A stretch of DNA of 64,000 nucleotides from NCBI GenBank assembly GCA_949128115.1, contig OX421968.1:54143423-54207422 (forward strand), given 5' to 3'. Numbering within the stretch: position 1 is the first letter of the stretch; every line of letters begins with the position of its first letter. Below are positions 22,318 to 34,817 of this stretch, one piece after another. The stretch comes from Anaspis maculata. Lineage: Eukaryota; Arthropoda; Insecta; Coleoptera; Scraptiidae. A model generated the notes under the pieces. That model did no database searches and was not told the origin of the DNA. It was given only the letters and a program-made list of their open reading frames with translations. The translations under genes were made by a program, and so were the position numbers.

Positions 22318-23553
22318 TAGTCCGGATGTTAAGGTATAATACCCTTCACTTTTATAACAAGCAATGCCACTTGGCATACCTGTTGCCGAGACCATCCTTA
22401 ACCGATTAAGATCAGGAGCCAAAGTCGCAAGCAATGTAGGCGTCGTATACAGGGTGTCGTATAGAAAAAAAGTAAAAAATTCGTATATCATTAACCAAAC
22501 CAGATGGATTCACGTGAATAGGCACATATATTCACAATATATTACCCATCAAGAAAGAGTCCACGGTTTTAGAAAATCTTGAGCGGTTCCTGAAATATTC
22601 AGGAAAAACTGAATTTTCTTCTGGATATTTTATTTCTCGGTAAATCAGTGAATTTTCAAGATATTGAAGTGCAACTTGGTAGTTCTATGGCCTGTATGGT
22701 CATGAATCAAAAACGATCAAGAGCCAAATGCAAGGCCTGTCATTCCCAGAATTAAGACAGTGAACTTTTTCTTCTTCGCGACCGTCATCTTAAATCTCCG
22801 TTTTACTCAACAGTTAAAAAAGTGACAACCGAATGTGAGATAGTTGACATCCCAGTCACACATTATGAAAAAGATAGCCTTGAAGCAAGGTAAGGGTCTC
22901 TTCATCGAGAAAACAGTAGTGTGTGACAGTGAAGGGACAGTGACAGGGAGTGAAGACACCCTCACCTTGCTTCAAGGCCATCTTTTTCGTAATATGGTGA
23001 CTGGATGCTAACATTCTCACATTCGACTGTCACTTTTCCAACTGTTGAGTGAAACGGAGATTCAAAATGGCGGTCACGAAGAAAGAAAAAGTTGACTGCC
23101 TTACTTCTGGAAATAGCAGGCCCTGCATTTGGCTCCTGATTGTTTTTTATTCATGACAATGCTCGCCGTAAACTTAACAAGTTGCACTCCGATATCTTGA
23201 AAATTCACTGATTTACCGAGAAATCAAATATTTAGAAGAAAATTCAGTTTTCCGGAATATTTCAGGAATCGCGCAAGATTTTTCTAAACTGTTGACTCTT
23301 CCTTGATGAGTAATATATTGTTGATATATGTGCCTACTCACGTGAATCCATCTCGTTCGGTTAATAATATACGAATTTTTGACTTTTTTTCTATACGACA
23401 CCCTGTATACGGCGCCTGCATCACTTACGACTTTGGCTCCTTATCTAAATCGGTCAAACATGGTCTCGGCAACAGGTATGCCAAGTGGCATTGCTTGTTA
23501 TAAAAGTGAAGGGTGCCCTCTAAATTTTGACCTCAACGTCCGGACTATTATGA
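22318..23553. mobile_element. Palindromic element split by a nested foldback
   Basis: TATAGTCCGGATGTTAAGG (left) and its complement ending TCCGGACTAT (right) border ~125-bp arms (…GCAATGCCACTTGGCATACC…). The whole centre is replaced by the foldback at 22446-23409. Confidence 0.8.
22446..23409. mobile_element. Foldback element, 964 bp
   Basis: The termini TATACAGGGTGTCGTATAG and CTATACGACACCCTGTATA are perfect inverted repeats. Arms of ~450 bp continue to about 22900 and 22965. It sits between the two arms of another palindrome. Confidence 0.9.
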
Positions 23554-23743
23554 CGGGATTTTGAACAAAATTTTTATATGCATATTTCATTCTTTTCTGA
23601 TGCTCTATCGACTGGCAAAATCTTTGCGATTAAACACGGGACACCCTGTATTTTGATCTTCGGATAGAGATTTTTTTTATTGACACAGTGGGTGATTTTG
23701 AAAATTGTCTATAATGGAAAATGATAATTTTATGGCAGATTGA

Positions 23744-24375
23744 ATACAGGGTGTTTCAGCGATGATAGCAAAAAAAATCGACTGTGGGCATATCTCGTCA
23801 AAATATTATGACGGAAACCTATATACCATTTTGTTAAGTTCGGCCTATACATATAGTAACGACACAGACGTAACGAAGATACAGTTCCAGATACCTTCAA
23901 TGTTGACTTCTTTCGGATTTAAAAAAATTGTAGCTCAGTGACATTTTGACGAAAATAACTCCAATTCAGCATTCACTGATTTGTCGAAACTACCTACCGA
24001 TCTGCCAAATTTTGAAAGAATTCAACCAGTGGAGTAGGAGCTATATGATGAGGGTCAATAATTTAGAAGCATATCCTAAGAAAAGTTTGCTTAAGGTGAC
24101 CCCTCATAACTTCTACGCCACTGATTGGATTCTTTTAAAATTTGTCAGGTGGATAGATAACTATATGACAAATCAGCTAATGCTAAATTAAAGCTAAATT
24201 AGTCGAAACGTTCTTGAGTTACAATATTTTTGAAATCCGAAAAAAGTGAACTTTGAAGGGCTGTATCTCCGTCATTAGGCCGAACTTTGCAAAATGGTGT
24301 ATAGGCTTTCGTCATATTTTGACCAGATCTACTTTACAGTTGAATTTTTGCTATAATCGCTGAAACACCCTGTAT
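23744..24375. mobile_element. Foldback element, 632 bp (same family as 31176-31765)
   Basis: ATACAGGGTGTTTCAGCGAT at the left and ATCGCTGAAACACCCTGTAT at the right. The centre carries CCAGTGGaGTAG and mirrored CTACGCCACTG. The copy at 31176 shares ends and centre. Confidence 0.9.
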
Positions 24376-24755
24376 AACAGAAATTTATCAAATTATTGGT
24401 ACCTGCGACCACAAATAAAATTCTGAAGTTGAAAGTTTGTTTATTATTGTTCATGTCGATTTCAACCGGCAACGCTCTTCCTGACATGGTGGTACCTAAA
24501 CAATGCTAACAGTAATAACATTGTTGTATTATTTGAACCCACGGATTTTGAACCTCTCCCTCTCCCACTGTGTCGAGGTAAAACAGATACCTGACTTACC
24601 ACATCTGTCACAACACTGCCACTGACAGCAAGTGCACTACTGTCACAACAGCAACAACAACAATAACCTCAATTTGGAGTTCAGAAAATTCAGCTTCATT
24701 TCAGCCACAGGCCAGAAATAGCTGGAAACAAGTCGAGGGAACCGGAGACCGGAGA
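24376..24755. other. Region upstream of the POLR1D-like gene
   Basis: Probable promoter and 5' UTR of the gene at 24756, with CAA-rich stretches near 24645. No TATA box or other clear element was identified. Confidence 0.4.
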
Positions 24756-25184
24756 ATGTCGACTACAGAAGCGGCCAACACGGTTTCCGAGTATGTTCCA
24801 AGAGTGGGTGCCCCCACGAATCAAGATATGAATTCGGGTTGTTTTTTTTGCAGCGAAGTTGTCATAGAAGCTCTTTTGAAAGACGCCAAGAAGTTCAAAA
24901 GCAAATGGGAACTGAACGTGAACGAGCCGACGCGCTCCAAACCCAACACGAGGTTCCTGCAACGTACCCTGCGAAACGTGATGAGCGTGAACGAACGACA
25001 ACCGATGCCGATCGGTGACGAAACGGAATCTCACAGAGACCGCAACGAGGACGGGTCTCGTAAGCGGTCACAGTCCAGCGACAAGTCTAGATCGAAGCGT
25101 GATCGGTCGAAAGGAAAAAGAAGGCATTCCAGATCGAGAAGTAGATCACCGAAAAAACGAGATGGGCATTCCAGAAAAGACTGA
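24756..25184 (+). CDS. POLR1D: POLR1D-like (isoform-2 type) RS-rich small protein
   Basis: ATG at 24756. Exon 1 ends at 24790 before gtatgt; exon 2 starts at 24854 after a T-rich tract and CAG. The 63-nt intron has no stop and a length divisible by three, so the spliced (121 aa) and retained (142 aa) forms both stay open. Spliced residues ~13-25 (EVVIEALLKDAKK) and ~43-54 (NTRFLQRTLRNV) match the pattern of the second, non-polymerase product of vertebrate POLR1D, followed by a basic RS-rich tail (~75-121). In vertebrates that product shares its first exon with the Pol I/III subunit RPAC2. No RPAC2 exon (HEEDHTLGN motif) was found here. The function of this product is not established. Identification rests on two short motifs. 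Confidence 0.65.
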   Translation: MSTTEAANTVSEYVPRVGAPTNQDMNSGCFFCSEVVIEALLKDAKKFKSKWELNVNEPTRSKPNTRFLQRTLRNVMSVNERQPMPIGDETESHRDRNEDGSRKRSQSSDKSRSKRDRSKGKRRHSRSRSRSPKKRDGHSRKD

Positions 25185-25318
25185 ACAATGAAGACCAAGC
25201 TATCATATCTATGAAGACCAAGCTTTTCATAGATAAATAGATGAGAATTTGAAGTTGTAGGTACTCACTTGTAAATAATTATTGAATCCCATTCACAGTG
25301 GAGATTTAGTTTCACTTG

Positions 25319-25369
<51 letters not shown>

Positions 25370-26130
25370 TGGTTACTTCACTTCACAGGCATGTTTTAAT
25401 AGATGTAATTAAAACAACAAAAGGTAATTAATAATTAAACTAGCAGCAGAACAATAAAATCAAGTAGCCAGTTTTTTATGTTTGAAGTTTTAATGTTTTG
25501 AAGTCATCTGTGGTTTTGAATAAAGACGCAGTGTTACCAACAGCTTGGTTACTTCTGCGGGTTTCGTAACTAATTGACTAAACGTCACGGATCTAAACGT
25601 ACGGCTGGCACTAGTGTGTGTTTTAGGCAATCTGCATTGTTTTGAGTTTTGCAAGTTTCAACTGGTTGCCTACCTTTGAACTGAAGCAGTTTAATGAAAT
25701 GAAGTCATGATTGAAATGACACTTACATTTGACAGTTCGATTCAGTCGATTGGCATGTTGGCAACACTGCTGAGGCTGAGGTGATGTGATGTGCATTGCG
25801 GTTTATGTTCGCTACACACATCGCTGGCATATTTTCAATATTATGAATTGCTGGTGATTCCGAAAACACGCTGTTTTCGCATTTTACAGTGAGTTCTCGA
25901 AAAAATCACACGGATTGTAGGCGAGGCCAATCCCAACAATCGCATCACCTCGAGAAATTCATTTGTTCCGCGTGGTGCTCCAGGGCAGCGACTCTATTTC
26001 CAGGTCACACACAACATTTTTAGGTTAGTAGAAACCACATTTCACATTTTCATCAGATAACTGTACTTGATTGAACATGAACAAAAGCCGAGAGATTGTA
26101 CACGACTACACGTGAACCTTTCCCATTGCA
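25185..26130. other. Intergenic interval between POLR1D-like and ZNF706
   Basis: Poly(A) signals AATAAA at 25453 and 25519 could serve the upstream gene. The 25.75-26.0 kb stretch is probably the ZNF706 promoter and 5' UTR. No other coding sequence was seen. Confidence 0.45.
25319..25371. repeat. (ATT)n microsatellite
   Basis: About 16 uninterrupted ATT/TTA units just 3' of the POLR1D-like gene. Confidence 0.95.
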
Positions 26131-26153
26131 GGTGAATGTTATTGTGCTGAAAC

Positions 26154-26460
26154 ATGGCCAGGGGACAGCAGAAACTTCAGTCACAAGCCAAGGCACAAGA
26201 AAAAGCCGCAAAAGCGAAGAAACAGCAAGGCCACAGCGCCTTGGATCAGAAGAAAGCCGCTCAAAAGGCCTTAGTCCACATCTGTACTGTTTGTAAGGTA
26301 AGCTGGCAGGTCGAGTGCTCATACGAGCAGTAGTCGTTTGGTTCTAAACATTCGGTTCTCTCTTTCCCAGGCGCAAATGCCAGATCCGAAAACCTACAAG
26401 CAACATTTCGAAAACAAACATCCCAAGAACGAAGTGCCTCCAGAATTGAAAGATGTCTAA
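26154..26460 (+). CDS. ZNF706: Zinc finger protein 706 homologue (ZNF706), two exons
   Basis: Exons 26154-26297 and 26371-26460 (donor gtaagc, acceptor TCTTTCCCAG) give 77 residues, nearly the vertebrate length. The N-terminus MARGQQKLQSQAKAQEK is the conserved basic 4F5-like segment. A single C2H2 finger spans the splice site, with Cys44, Cys47, His60 and His65 (ICTVCK...QMPDPKTYKQHFENKH). ZNF706 is a small nuclear protein linked in mammals to control of stem-cell exit and to protein-aggregation behaviour like that of SERF. A CAG just upstream (26129-26131) suggests a spliced 5' UTR exon. AATAAA at 26586 is a likely poly(A) signal. The gene looks intact. Confidence 0.95.
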
Positions 26461-26585
26461 AAACGTCGCATCCTCACACCGTTTGTGTTTCATAACTTTG
26501 CTGGACACCGTTTCGTTGAAAACCAATGTCGGAGTTATGGATGAGGCATATTTCAAATTTTTTGTAACAATTCACTTCAGTTGAT

Positions 26586-26591
26586 AATAAA
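26586..26591 (+). promoter_or_regulatory. Probable poly(A) signal of ZNF706
   Basis: AATAAA about 125 bases past the stop codon, the first canonical signal downstream. Confidence 0.65.
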
Positions 26592-26599
26592 AACAGGCC

Positions 26600-27136
26600 A
26601 GAATGAAAAGGATGCGGGTAAGCTAATGGCAACTCTTGAACAAATTGGGAGACGATTAAGTGGTTTTTTTTTTTTGTTTGTTAATTGTGTATCGTTAATT
26701 TATTTTGGTTCCGTAATCCGATTTCTCTGCATTTACAGGCAACGGAACGCCTGAGTTTTGAGCGCTAGAATGGCAGCACGCGTTTTTTGACCGTCGTGTG
26801 GTTTTGAGAGAATGTCGAATTTTCTGTTTAATTGTGCTCCATCCACCTCCTTGCGTTCTTGTCATTCTGAGCCTTGACTTAAAATACAATGCTGTTTTTC
26901 ATGGTGAATGCTAAGATTTTAGAAAAAAATTGCAAGAATTCATTGATGTACAATATTTAAGGGCGGCATTTCCTAGCATAAACAAAAATTGCTGAAACAG
27001 ACTGCAGATTAGCTCGAAATCGATAGATTCTTGTGACAGCAAAATCTGACAAATCTGTGCAGCTAAAAATGTAACAAAAAAATTGAGCTGTTCAAATCTG
27101 GGCCGGCAAGAGAGAATGAGGGTCTTTTTTCGAAAA
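26600..27136. other. No gene recognised
   Basis: AT-rich sequence between ZNF706 and the large foldbacks. No clear repeat structure was seen. Confidence 0.4.
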
Positions 27137-30100
27137 ATACAGGATGTTAGGTACTGGTTATTACAAAGTTTGAGGGATGATTCCCCATAAAAAATAAGGT
27201 CAAATGGAGATAAAACTCATGGTCCTACAATGCTTCCTTATAAAGATACAGGGTACAGGGTGTTGAAGTTGACTTTTTTAATCGGTTTTTCACCATAACT
27301 TTTAAAACCGTTGGACGGATTTTAATCAAAAGTTTACTCAACTAATAGCCAGTTCCACCAGCGAACTTATTCATTGTTAACTAATTGAGGTATTTTCTCT
27401 GGTGAATATTGGCTTAGTGACCACAGAAAACACAAGTTTCACGAAAAGATTATGGAAAAATGTTTAGACCACAACAGCTTGTATGAATTTTCCATGGTCA
27501 TTCAACCAGGACAGACCTAGAATCCATCAGAGGAAATGTCTCAATTAGCTAACAATAATTAAATTTGCTGGTGGAACTGGATGTAAGTCTCCATCGAATA
27601 ATAATACCGCGATTCATTAAAAATTTTCATAGGAGGTAGATAATAGAGGGAGTGTTCCTTTTTTATCTCCTATTTTCACCTCCCCTTATTATTTTTTGAA
27701 ATTGTACATGTTTTCGGATTCCACATCTAATTTAGGAAAAAAGTTACTCTTGCAAAATTTTGATTGAGAGGCTGCATTTCCAAGATAATTGGGTTTGAAA
27801 CTTTGGAAACCGCCTCGAAATCGCCACTTTCAAGGACCTGAAAATTAAAATCCAAGAAAACTCACGATTCCTCAACTGAAATAAATTTTCCAATTTCAAG
27901 TTGATTTATTGCCTTTTTTTGCTGAGATACGAAGAGTTTCCAGGGAAAAAAATTTGAGCTCCGGAAAGTGGCAATTTTGAGATGTTTTTCAAAGTTTAAA
28001 AACCCAAATATCTCAAAAATAAAGCCTCTAATCAATATTTTGCAAGAGAAACTTTTTCTTCTAAATTGAACGTAGAATCCGAAAATATTGAACGAATATT
28101 ATAAACTGCTCGTCAAAAGTTAAGCATAGACTAAAATTTGCTCCAATTTCAAGCAAGGATTTCTTAGGGAAAAGATATCCGATTTGAAAAAAATGTATGG
28201 TGCCTGGTATAGCTTTTCTTCGGCTATAAGACGCTATGTCGACTTACGTCACCATTGACTTTGTCCACGATATACAGGATGCCAAAGGGAAGAGTGTCAA
28301 AAGTGTTAATTTTTGAAGTCGTGGAACTTTTTTAGAAAAAATTCCCGATTTTTTTTCTCTTGAGTTTCAGAAAGCGGATATCAATATCTCGAAACGGTTT
28401 TTGACTTTTTGATCGTATTTTGTCTCTTCAAAGAGTTCTTGATTTTTTTGTGAAACTTGGATTTTTTTATGCAGAATTTGCTAGGGCTGTTGCTTTTTCT
28501 TGAAAATCCACAGAAACGTACACAATTGTTGGATGGATTATGTCATGAGAAAATTTGACCTCATGGGCTTCTAGAAGAGGTTATCCTCTGGACCTCTTCA
28601 GGGGAGATGCCCAATGAAGCATGCTGCGACATCACTTTGACACTTATTAAACCCAGCATGAATGAAAATGCAAGACTTGTGACCATACGTTGCATCAAAA
28701 TTACCATGGTTACCAATTAGTCCCATCATGAGTGATTTTGTTACTGCCCAAGTCATTGGAAATTTCCAGAAGTGATATCTCCTAGACGAGTAGAGATAGA
28801 ACCATAATTATTTTTTTGATTTCAATCGGACACATTATTGGTCATTCAAGCATGATGTGGAAATTTTTCACGTTTATACTTTTTCAGTGGTGGGGGGTAA
28901 TTTTGACGTTTGTCATGTCGGAACTTTCTTCTTATACTTGCCATCATTGAAATGTCGACATAAATATATACTTCCATTTCCAGCTGATCTATTTCAAGTT
29001 TGCGCTCGGTGTTTTCTTCCTCAAAGTCCAGATTTCCTGAGAAAACCTTTGTTAGTCTTTTGTTTTCACTACTGATGTTAAGTGGTAGATTACATTCATG
29101 CTGACATTTCAATTATGACAAGTACAAAAAAAAGTTCTGACTTGAAAAACGTCACAGTTACCCCGTACTACTGAAGAAGTATAAACGTGAAAAAATTGCA
29201 CATCATGCTCGAATAGTCAATAATGTGTTCGATTGAAATCAAAAAAAGAATTATGGCTCTATCTCTACTTGTCTAGGAAATATCACTTCTGGAAATTTCC
29301 ATTGACTTGGGCAGTAACAAAATCACCCATGATGGGACTAATTGGTTACCATGGTAATTTTGATGCAACGTATGGTTACAAGTCTTGCATTTTTATCCAT
29401 GCTGGGTTCAATAAGTGTCAATGTGATGTCGCAGCATGCTTCATTGGGCATATCCCCTGAAGAGGCCCAAAGGATAACCTCTTCTGGAGGCCCATGAGGT
29501 CAAATTTTTCCATGGTATAATTCATCGAGCAATTGTGTACGTTTCTGTAAATTTTCAAGGAAAAGCCACAGCTCTAGCAAATTCTGCATGAAAAAATCTA
29601 AATTTCACAAAAAAATCAAGAACTCTTTAAAAAAACAAAATACGATCAAAGGTTGAAAACCGTTACGAGATATTGATATCGGCTTTCTAAAACTCAAGAG
29701 ACAAAAAATCAGGAATTTTTCCTGAAAAAGTTCCACGACTTCAAAAATTAACACTCTTGACACTCCTTCCTTTGACATTCCGTATATCATGGACAAAGTC
29801 AATGGTGCCGTAAGTCGACAAAGCGTATTGCAACTGAAGAAAAGCTCTACCAGCCACCATAAACTTCTTTCAAATCGGATATTTTTTCCCTAAGATATCC
29901 ATGCTTGAAATAGGAGCAAATTTTGCTCTATGCTTAACTTTTGACGAGCAGTTTATGTAAATATTGAATTTTGAAAAATGATAAGAGAAGGTAATAATAG
30001 GGTGAAAAAAAGGGGACACCCCCCTTAATATTAATCCCCTGAAAATTATTGATAAATCGCGGTATTGTTCAATGAAGAATAATTTGAGTAAACTTTGGTT

Positions 30101-30300
30101 CAAAAAATTTGATCAAAATCGGTCCAACGAACGGTTCAAAAGTTACGGTGGAAAAACGAAGTAAAAAAGTCAACTTCAACAGCCTGTATCTTTTTGAGGA
30201 AGCATTTTAGGACCATGAGTTTTATTTTCTTTCGCTCTTATTTTTGATGGGGAATCCCGAATCATCCCTCAAAGTTGGTAATCAGTACCTAACGTCCTGT
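27137..30300. mobile_element. 3.2-kb foldback element
   Basis: The left end ATACAGGATGTTAGGTACTG pairs with CAGTACCTAACGTCCTGT at the right. The outer arms (27137-28090 and 29960-30300) hold the shared core ('GAGATA...', GCAAAATTTTGATTrGAGGC, ATATTTGGGTTTGAAAC); the right outer arm is shorter. The centre is another palindrome at 28100-29956. Confidence 0.88.
28100..29956. mobile_element. 1.86-kb near-perfect palindrome nested in the 27.1-kb foldback
   Basis: ATAAACTGCTCGTCAAAAGT at the left and ACTTTTGACGAGCAGTTTAT at the right. The arms pair almost continuously to a centre near 29030, ~900 bp each, through GGTTACCATGGTAATTTTG and AGCATGCTGCGACATCAC-type blocks. A partial relative lies at 2286. 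Any transcript would form a long hairpin. Confidence 0.9.
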
Positions 30301-31175
30301 GCAGGGTGGTCCAGTTTTTGATACATACATTTTGAGAGATAATAGAGAATCAAAAATAAAGAATAACGGAGATATAGCCCTTCAAAGTTGGACATAAAAA
30401 ATCATTTCTTTAGCATAACTTTTGAACCGTTCAACCGATTTTGTTCAAATTAGAACCAAAGTTTACTTAAACGAGTCCTATCGACCGATAATAACGCGTT
30501 TTATCAAAATTTTCCAGGGGCGTAGATAATAGGGGGCACCCCGCTTTTTGCCTTCTAATTTTTTACCCCCTTGAAAAATTTTCAAAATTGTTCATATTTT
30601 TGGTTTTTATGTTCAATTTAGAAGAAAAAGTTACCCAAGCAAAATTTTGATGGAGGCTTTGTTTTCGAGATATTTGAGCTTTAAAGGACCCCGCACATTC
30701 CTTATGGCATTTGGCTCCTCGAGGAATTTGGTTCAAATTTCAATATGTTGTAGCCCTTGTTGAGGTGGTCAAACTTTATCATTGCGCAAATCGTAAAAAC
30801 TCAACGGTTCACCCTCTAGAGGGAGTGGATTGCCGGTGGTCACGGAACTAATTTATGGAAATTACTGCCTTAAATGAGCAAGAGGTGGATCTATTTTGAC
30901 GTCATGAGATGCTTTCAGAGACTCGCCATAACTTTAAGCTTGGTCAAAATATCTCATAGACCCCTATTTTTAGAACCACCCCTAGCATTTCGAAAAATGA
31001 CTGAAAATTCAAAGTCGAATAACGACCAAATAAACGGGGAATTTTTTTGAATTTCTGGACACGGTATGTTCAAAGTGTTGCTGATCAAGTATTTCTTGCG
31101 TATCAACCCCTAAAACCTGGCGTTCACCCTCCAATAAATTTCTACTATTTTAGCATCATATCTAGGAAAGGGTGA

Positions 31176-31765
31176 TATACAGGGTGTTTCAGGGATGGTA
31201 GCAAAAAATTTAACTGTGGGTAGATCTCGTCAAAATATGACGAGAACCTATATACCATTTTGCAAAGTTCGGCCTAATGACGAAGATACAGCCCTCCAAA
31301 GTTCACTTTTTTCGGATTTCAAAAATTTGTAACTCAGAAACGTTCCGACAAATTTACCTTTAATTCAGCAGAAGCTGGTTTGTCATAATGATCTATCAGC
31401 CTGCCAAATTTGGAAAGAATGCAATCAATGGTTCAGGAGTTATGAGGGTCAATAATTTAGAAGCATCCGAAGAAAAGTTGACTTATGGTGACCTCTCATA
31501 ACTTCTACGCCATTGATTGGATTTCTTCCAAATTTGGCAGGTTGATAGATAATTATGACAAACCAGCTTATGCTAACTAGAAGCTAAATTTGTCGAAACG
31601 TTCTTGAGTTAGAAAATTTTGAAATCCGAAAAAAGTGAACTTTGGAGGGCTGTATCTTCGTCATTAGGCCAAACTTTGCAAAATGGTATATAGGTTTTCG
31701 TCATATTTTGACGAGATCTACCCACAGTTAAATTTTTTGCTATCATCCCTGAAACACCCTGTATA
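31176..31765. mobile_element. Foldback element, 590 bp
   Basis: TATACAGGGTGTTTCAGGGA and TCCCTGAAACACCCTGTATA termini with nearly full-length pairing arms, including the GAAGATACAGCCCTCCAAAG block. Closely related to 23744-24375. Confidence 0.92.
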
Positions 31766-32451
31766 ATACATATTCATCCCTTATGTCTACCCAGACTACC
31801 CACCCTTACCCTTATAATACCTATACCCTGGTAGTTTTTCCAGCAATGATTAGTTCAACTCATTCAACTAGAAAATGTGCAACAAGTGCTTCCACTGCCA
31901 ATTTGAGAGAAACTACTAGAGTATAGGGTAGTGCTATCAACCGGTTACGGTTAACCGGTCAATAACCGGTTGACCGGTTAATAACCGATTATTGACCGGT
32001 TACGGTTAACCGACTTGACCGGTTACGATTAACCAACCAATAACCGGTGAAGGGTAAAAGACCGGTTATGGTCCATTTGTTCAAAATCGTTTACGGTTAA
32101 TCAGTTACTACAACTAGTGGTCAATCGCTGGTGAATTTGAACAGCTGGTGGACTGGTGCATCATGGTATAGAGTAATTATCACAGCGGAGGTAATGCAAA
32201 GTTCATGTTTATGATACCACCTATAAGCTGCAAGTACCTACTCACTTACACCTAGTCTTTTGAAAATATGTTTATCACAGTTATTGTGTATGATGGCAAA
32301 AATACGGGAAACTTGCAGGTACCTATTTATTTATTTTTGAATTGAGAGTTCAATTTCGTGGGAAGTGAAGTTGAAATTTGACATATTTAAACCAAAAGAT
32401 CAAAACGCTGAAGTAGACGTATATGTGAAGTAGACTTCCAAGATTTTTAAA

Positions 32452-33406
32452 TATACAGGATGTTTCGTGTTTAATCGCGAACGTTTTGACAGCGGATAAA
32501 GCATCAAAAAATAGGTGGACTTTCTCCAGAAAACTTTTTTCAGAAACGTACAAAGACTGAGATAAAGGCATTCAAAGTAATCAAAGTTGAGATTAAAATA
32601 CCGTTTTCCTCACATAATTTCCACACTGTTGAACCAATTTGCCTCAAATTTCACATAGCTCGTCCCTGTTATCTTCCATAATTTCTACGCCACTGTCTAT
32701 TTTGCAGAAATGCCTAGGCACTTGAATTCTGCAATCAATTTAGAAGAAAAAGTTACTCCTGACAAATTTTGATTAAAAGCTTCATTGTCAAGATATTTGG
32801 ATCCGAATGTTTGAAAAACATGTTGAAAACGCCAAGTCCAAGAAATTAAATATAATGATTGGGGAAAAGTCATGATTTCTTTACTGGAACAGACTTTCCA
32901 GGCGTTTTTAGCTAAGAAGCAACAAGTTTTCGAAAAATTATTTTTTTGGGCTCTTGAAATTGGTTTACAAGATTTTTTCAAACATTATGATTCAATTATC
33001 TCGAAAACGAAGCCTTTAACAAAAGTTGTCAGGAGTAATTTTTTTCTTTAAATTGATTACGGAGTCCAAATGCCTAGGCATTTTTGCAAAATAGTCAGTG
33101 GCGCAGAAATTGAGAGGAGAACAGGGACGATTCCCCCAATATCCACGCCATTGGACCAATATGTGTCGAAACTCAAAATCATTTAAAGTCCTTTAGTGAC
33201 AGTTTTTGGAGATTAACTTGATAATCACGTATCCAAAATGTGAAGCGAATTGGTTCAACGGTGCGAAAAGTATGTGGAAAAAACTATATTTCAATTTTAA
33301 CTTTGAAGGGCTGTATCTCAGACTTTTTTCAAAAAGCCCAATTTTTCATGCTTCATCCACTGGCAAAATTTTCGCGATCAAACAGTTAAACAGGGACACC
33401 TGTAGA
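32452..33406. mobile_element. Foldback element, 955 bp
   Basis: TATACAGGATGTTTCGTGTTT on the left; AAACAGGGACACCTGTA on the right. The arms include the TTTAATCGCGAACGTTTTG block and its complement. The centre carries GAAAAAGTTACTCCTGACAAA and mirrored copies. Confidence 0.85.
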
Positions 33407-33455
33407 TATATATTTATTTTTAATTTTTATACTTATACCAATCAAACTACGAGGA

Positions 33456-34644
33456 AGAGGTGCGCTTTTAGGGGCTATCGATTTGTGTTTGAGTGTTCCA
33501 AATTACATATTACAATGACATATGGCCGCTCGATTTTATTTTACTATGTAAACTGCGCAACAAATATGTTGTCGCGAGGGAAAAATTGGTCCGTCTTTGG
33601 ACCACAATAACTTTTGAATGACAAAAACTATTTCGATTTCGTTTTCACGGTTAGTGAGATCAGTCTTTCCGTTATTCACCTTCAAGAGGTGAAGATCAGG
33701 AAGCTTCATGTAAAATATTTACAGAGTGAAATGTAAAACAGTGCAAAATTTTAGCAAATTAAACGGACCCCCATTTTCAGAATAATTTTTTTTCATAAAT
33801 GCAAATGGAAGGATCATAAAGCGTGATGTTTTGGCTTGCGCCCAGTTTTAAAAATTCTAGAATCGGAACTGTGGTTCTGACTTTATGATTTTTTTTCTCT
33901 TGGAGGATTCTGAGTTATCCTATAGCTACAAGAAAGACTATGTTAACCCAGGGAGTCTGTCATCATCAAAAACTAAAATTGACCATCAGCATCATGTTCA
34001 AGAGGTCAAAATCACAAAGAAAGTTTGTTTCAGCTGTGAAAATCTGATCAAATTCAATTTTGAGGAAAAACAGCTGTGTCGCCCATTTCGAATGGGCCCC
34101 TTTTTTGAAGTCTTGATCAAGGTATTTCAGATGGTCTGTAAGTCAAGTTTCTGAGAACCGTTTAAGCAAAAATATTCGTGAATTGCAACCTCACATCATC
34201 AGAATAACATAGTCTTTTTTGTACCGATAGGATAAATCAGCATCTTGAGAAAAAAATCATAAAGTTAGAACCATACTTCCGATTTCAAAAATTTTGAAAC
34301 TGGGCGCAAGCTAAAGCATAACGCTTCATAATCCTTCTATTTGCACTTGAGAAAAAAAATTATTCTGAAAATGGGGGTCCGTTTAATTTGCTAAAATTTT
34401 GTACTGTTTTACATTTCACCCTGTAGATATTTTACATGGAGCTTCCAGATCTTCACTTCCTGAACGTGAATAACGGAAAAACTGATCTCACTAACCGTCA
34501 AAACAGAATCAAAATGGTTTTTGTCATTCAAAAGTTATTGGGGTCCAAACTTGGACCAATTTTTCCCTCGCGACAACATATTTGTTGCGCAGTTTATTTT
34601 TGAAAACTCAAACATGAACGGATAGCCCCTAAAAGCGCACCTCC
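33456..34644. mobile_element. Palindromic element, 1.19 kb
   Basis: GAGGTGCGCTTTTAGGGGCT and its complement AGCCCCTAAAAGCGCACCTC end the element. Arms of ~400 bp pair (…AACAAATATGTTGTCGCGAGG…). It lacks the ACAGGGTG termini, so it is a distinct family. Confidence 0.87.
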
Positions 34645-34704
34645 AAATGCGCTTTCAGCTGAAAAGCGGGATATGAATCATGAATATTGAATAACGGCCC
34701 TCCT
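34644..34704. repeat. Fragment of the 39.0-kb hairpin MITE family
   Basis: AAATGCGC, AGCTGAAAAGCG and TATGAATC..AATAACGGCCC match in order the right half of the MITE at 39008-39250. Confidence 0.6.
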
Positions 34705-34817
34705 GAAACTCTCTCTTGCATTTTGTGCGTAGCCTTAGGTATACTCCGTTGACGTCTGTTATTTCAAATTGTACCAAAAAATAAGCAAAATAATAAACAT
34801 TTATAATTTCTATGAAC

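Larger units (their letters stand above)
18984..23650. mobile_element. 4.7-kb foldback element carrying nested insertions
   Basis: The left end TATACAGGGTGTCCCGTGTT pairs with the right end AACACGGGACACCCTGTA. The left arm (18984-19700) and right arm (20030-20640, 21453-21475, 22210-22320, 23555-23650) are colinear once the insertions are removed. The centre has two mirrored GTGGCGTAGA cores. Because the left arm is uninterrupted, it shows the empty sites for the insertions in the right arm. Confidence 0.88.

Noticed and set aside
24756..25184. Reading the gene as one uninterrupted 142-codon exon
   Set aside because: A consensus donor (gtatgt) and a T8 GCAG acceptor border the 63-nt insert, whose peptide breaks the similarity; splicing is more likely, though retention stays in frame.
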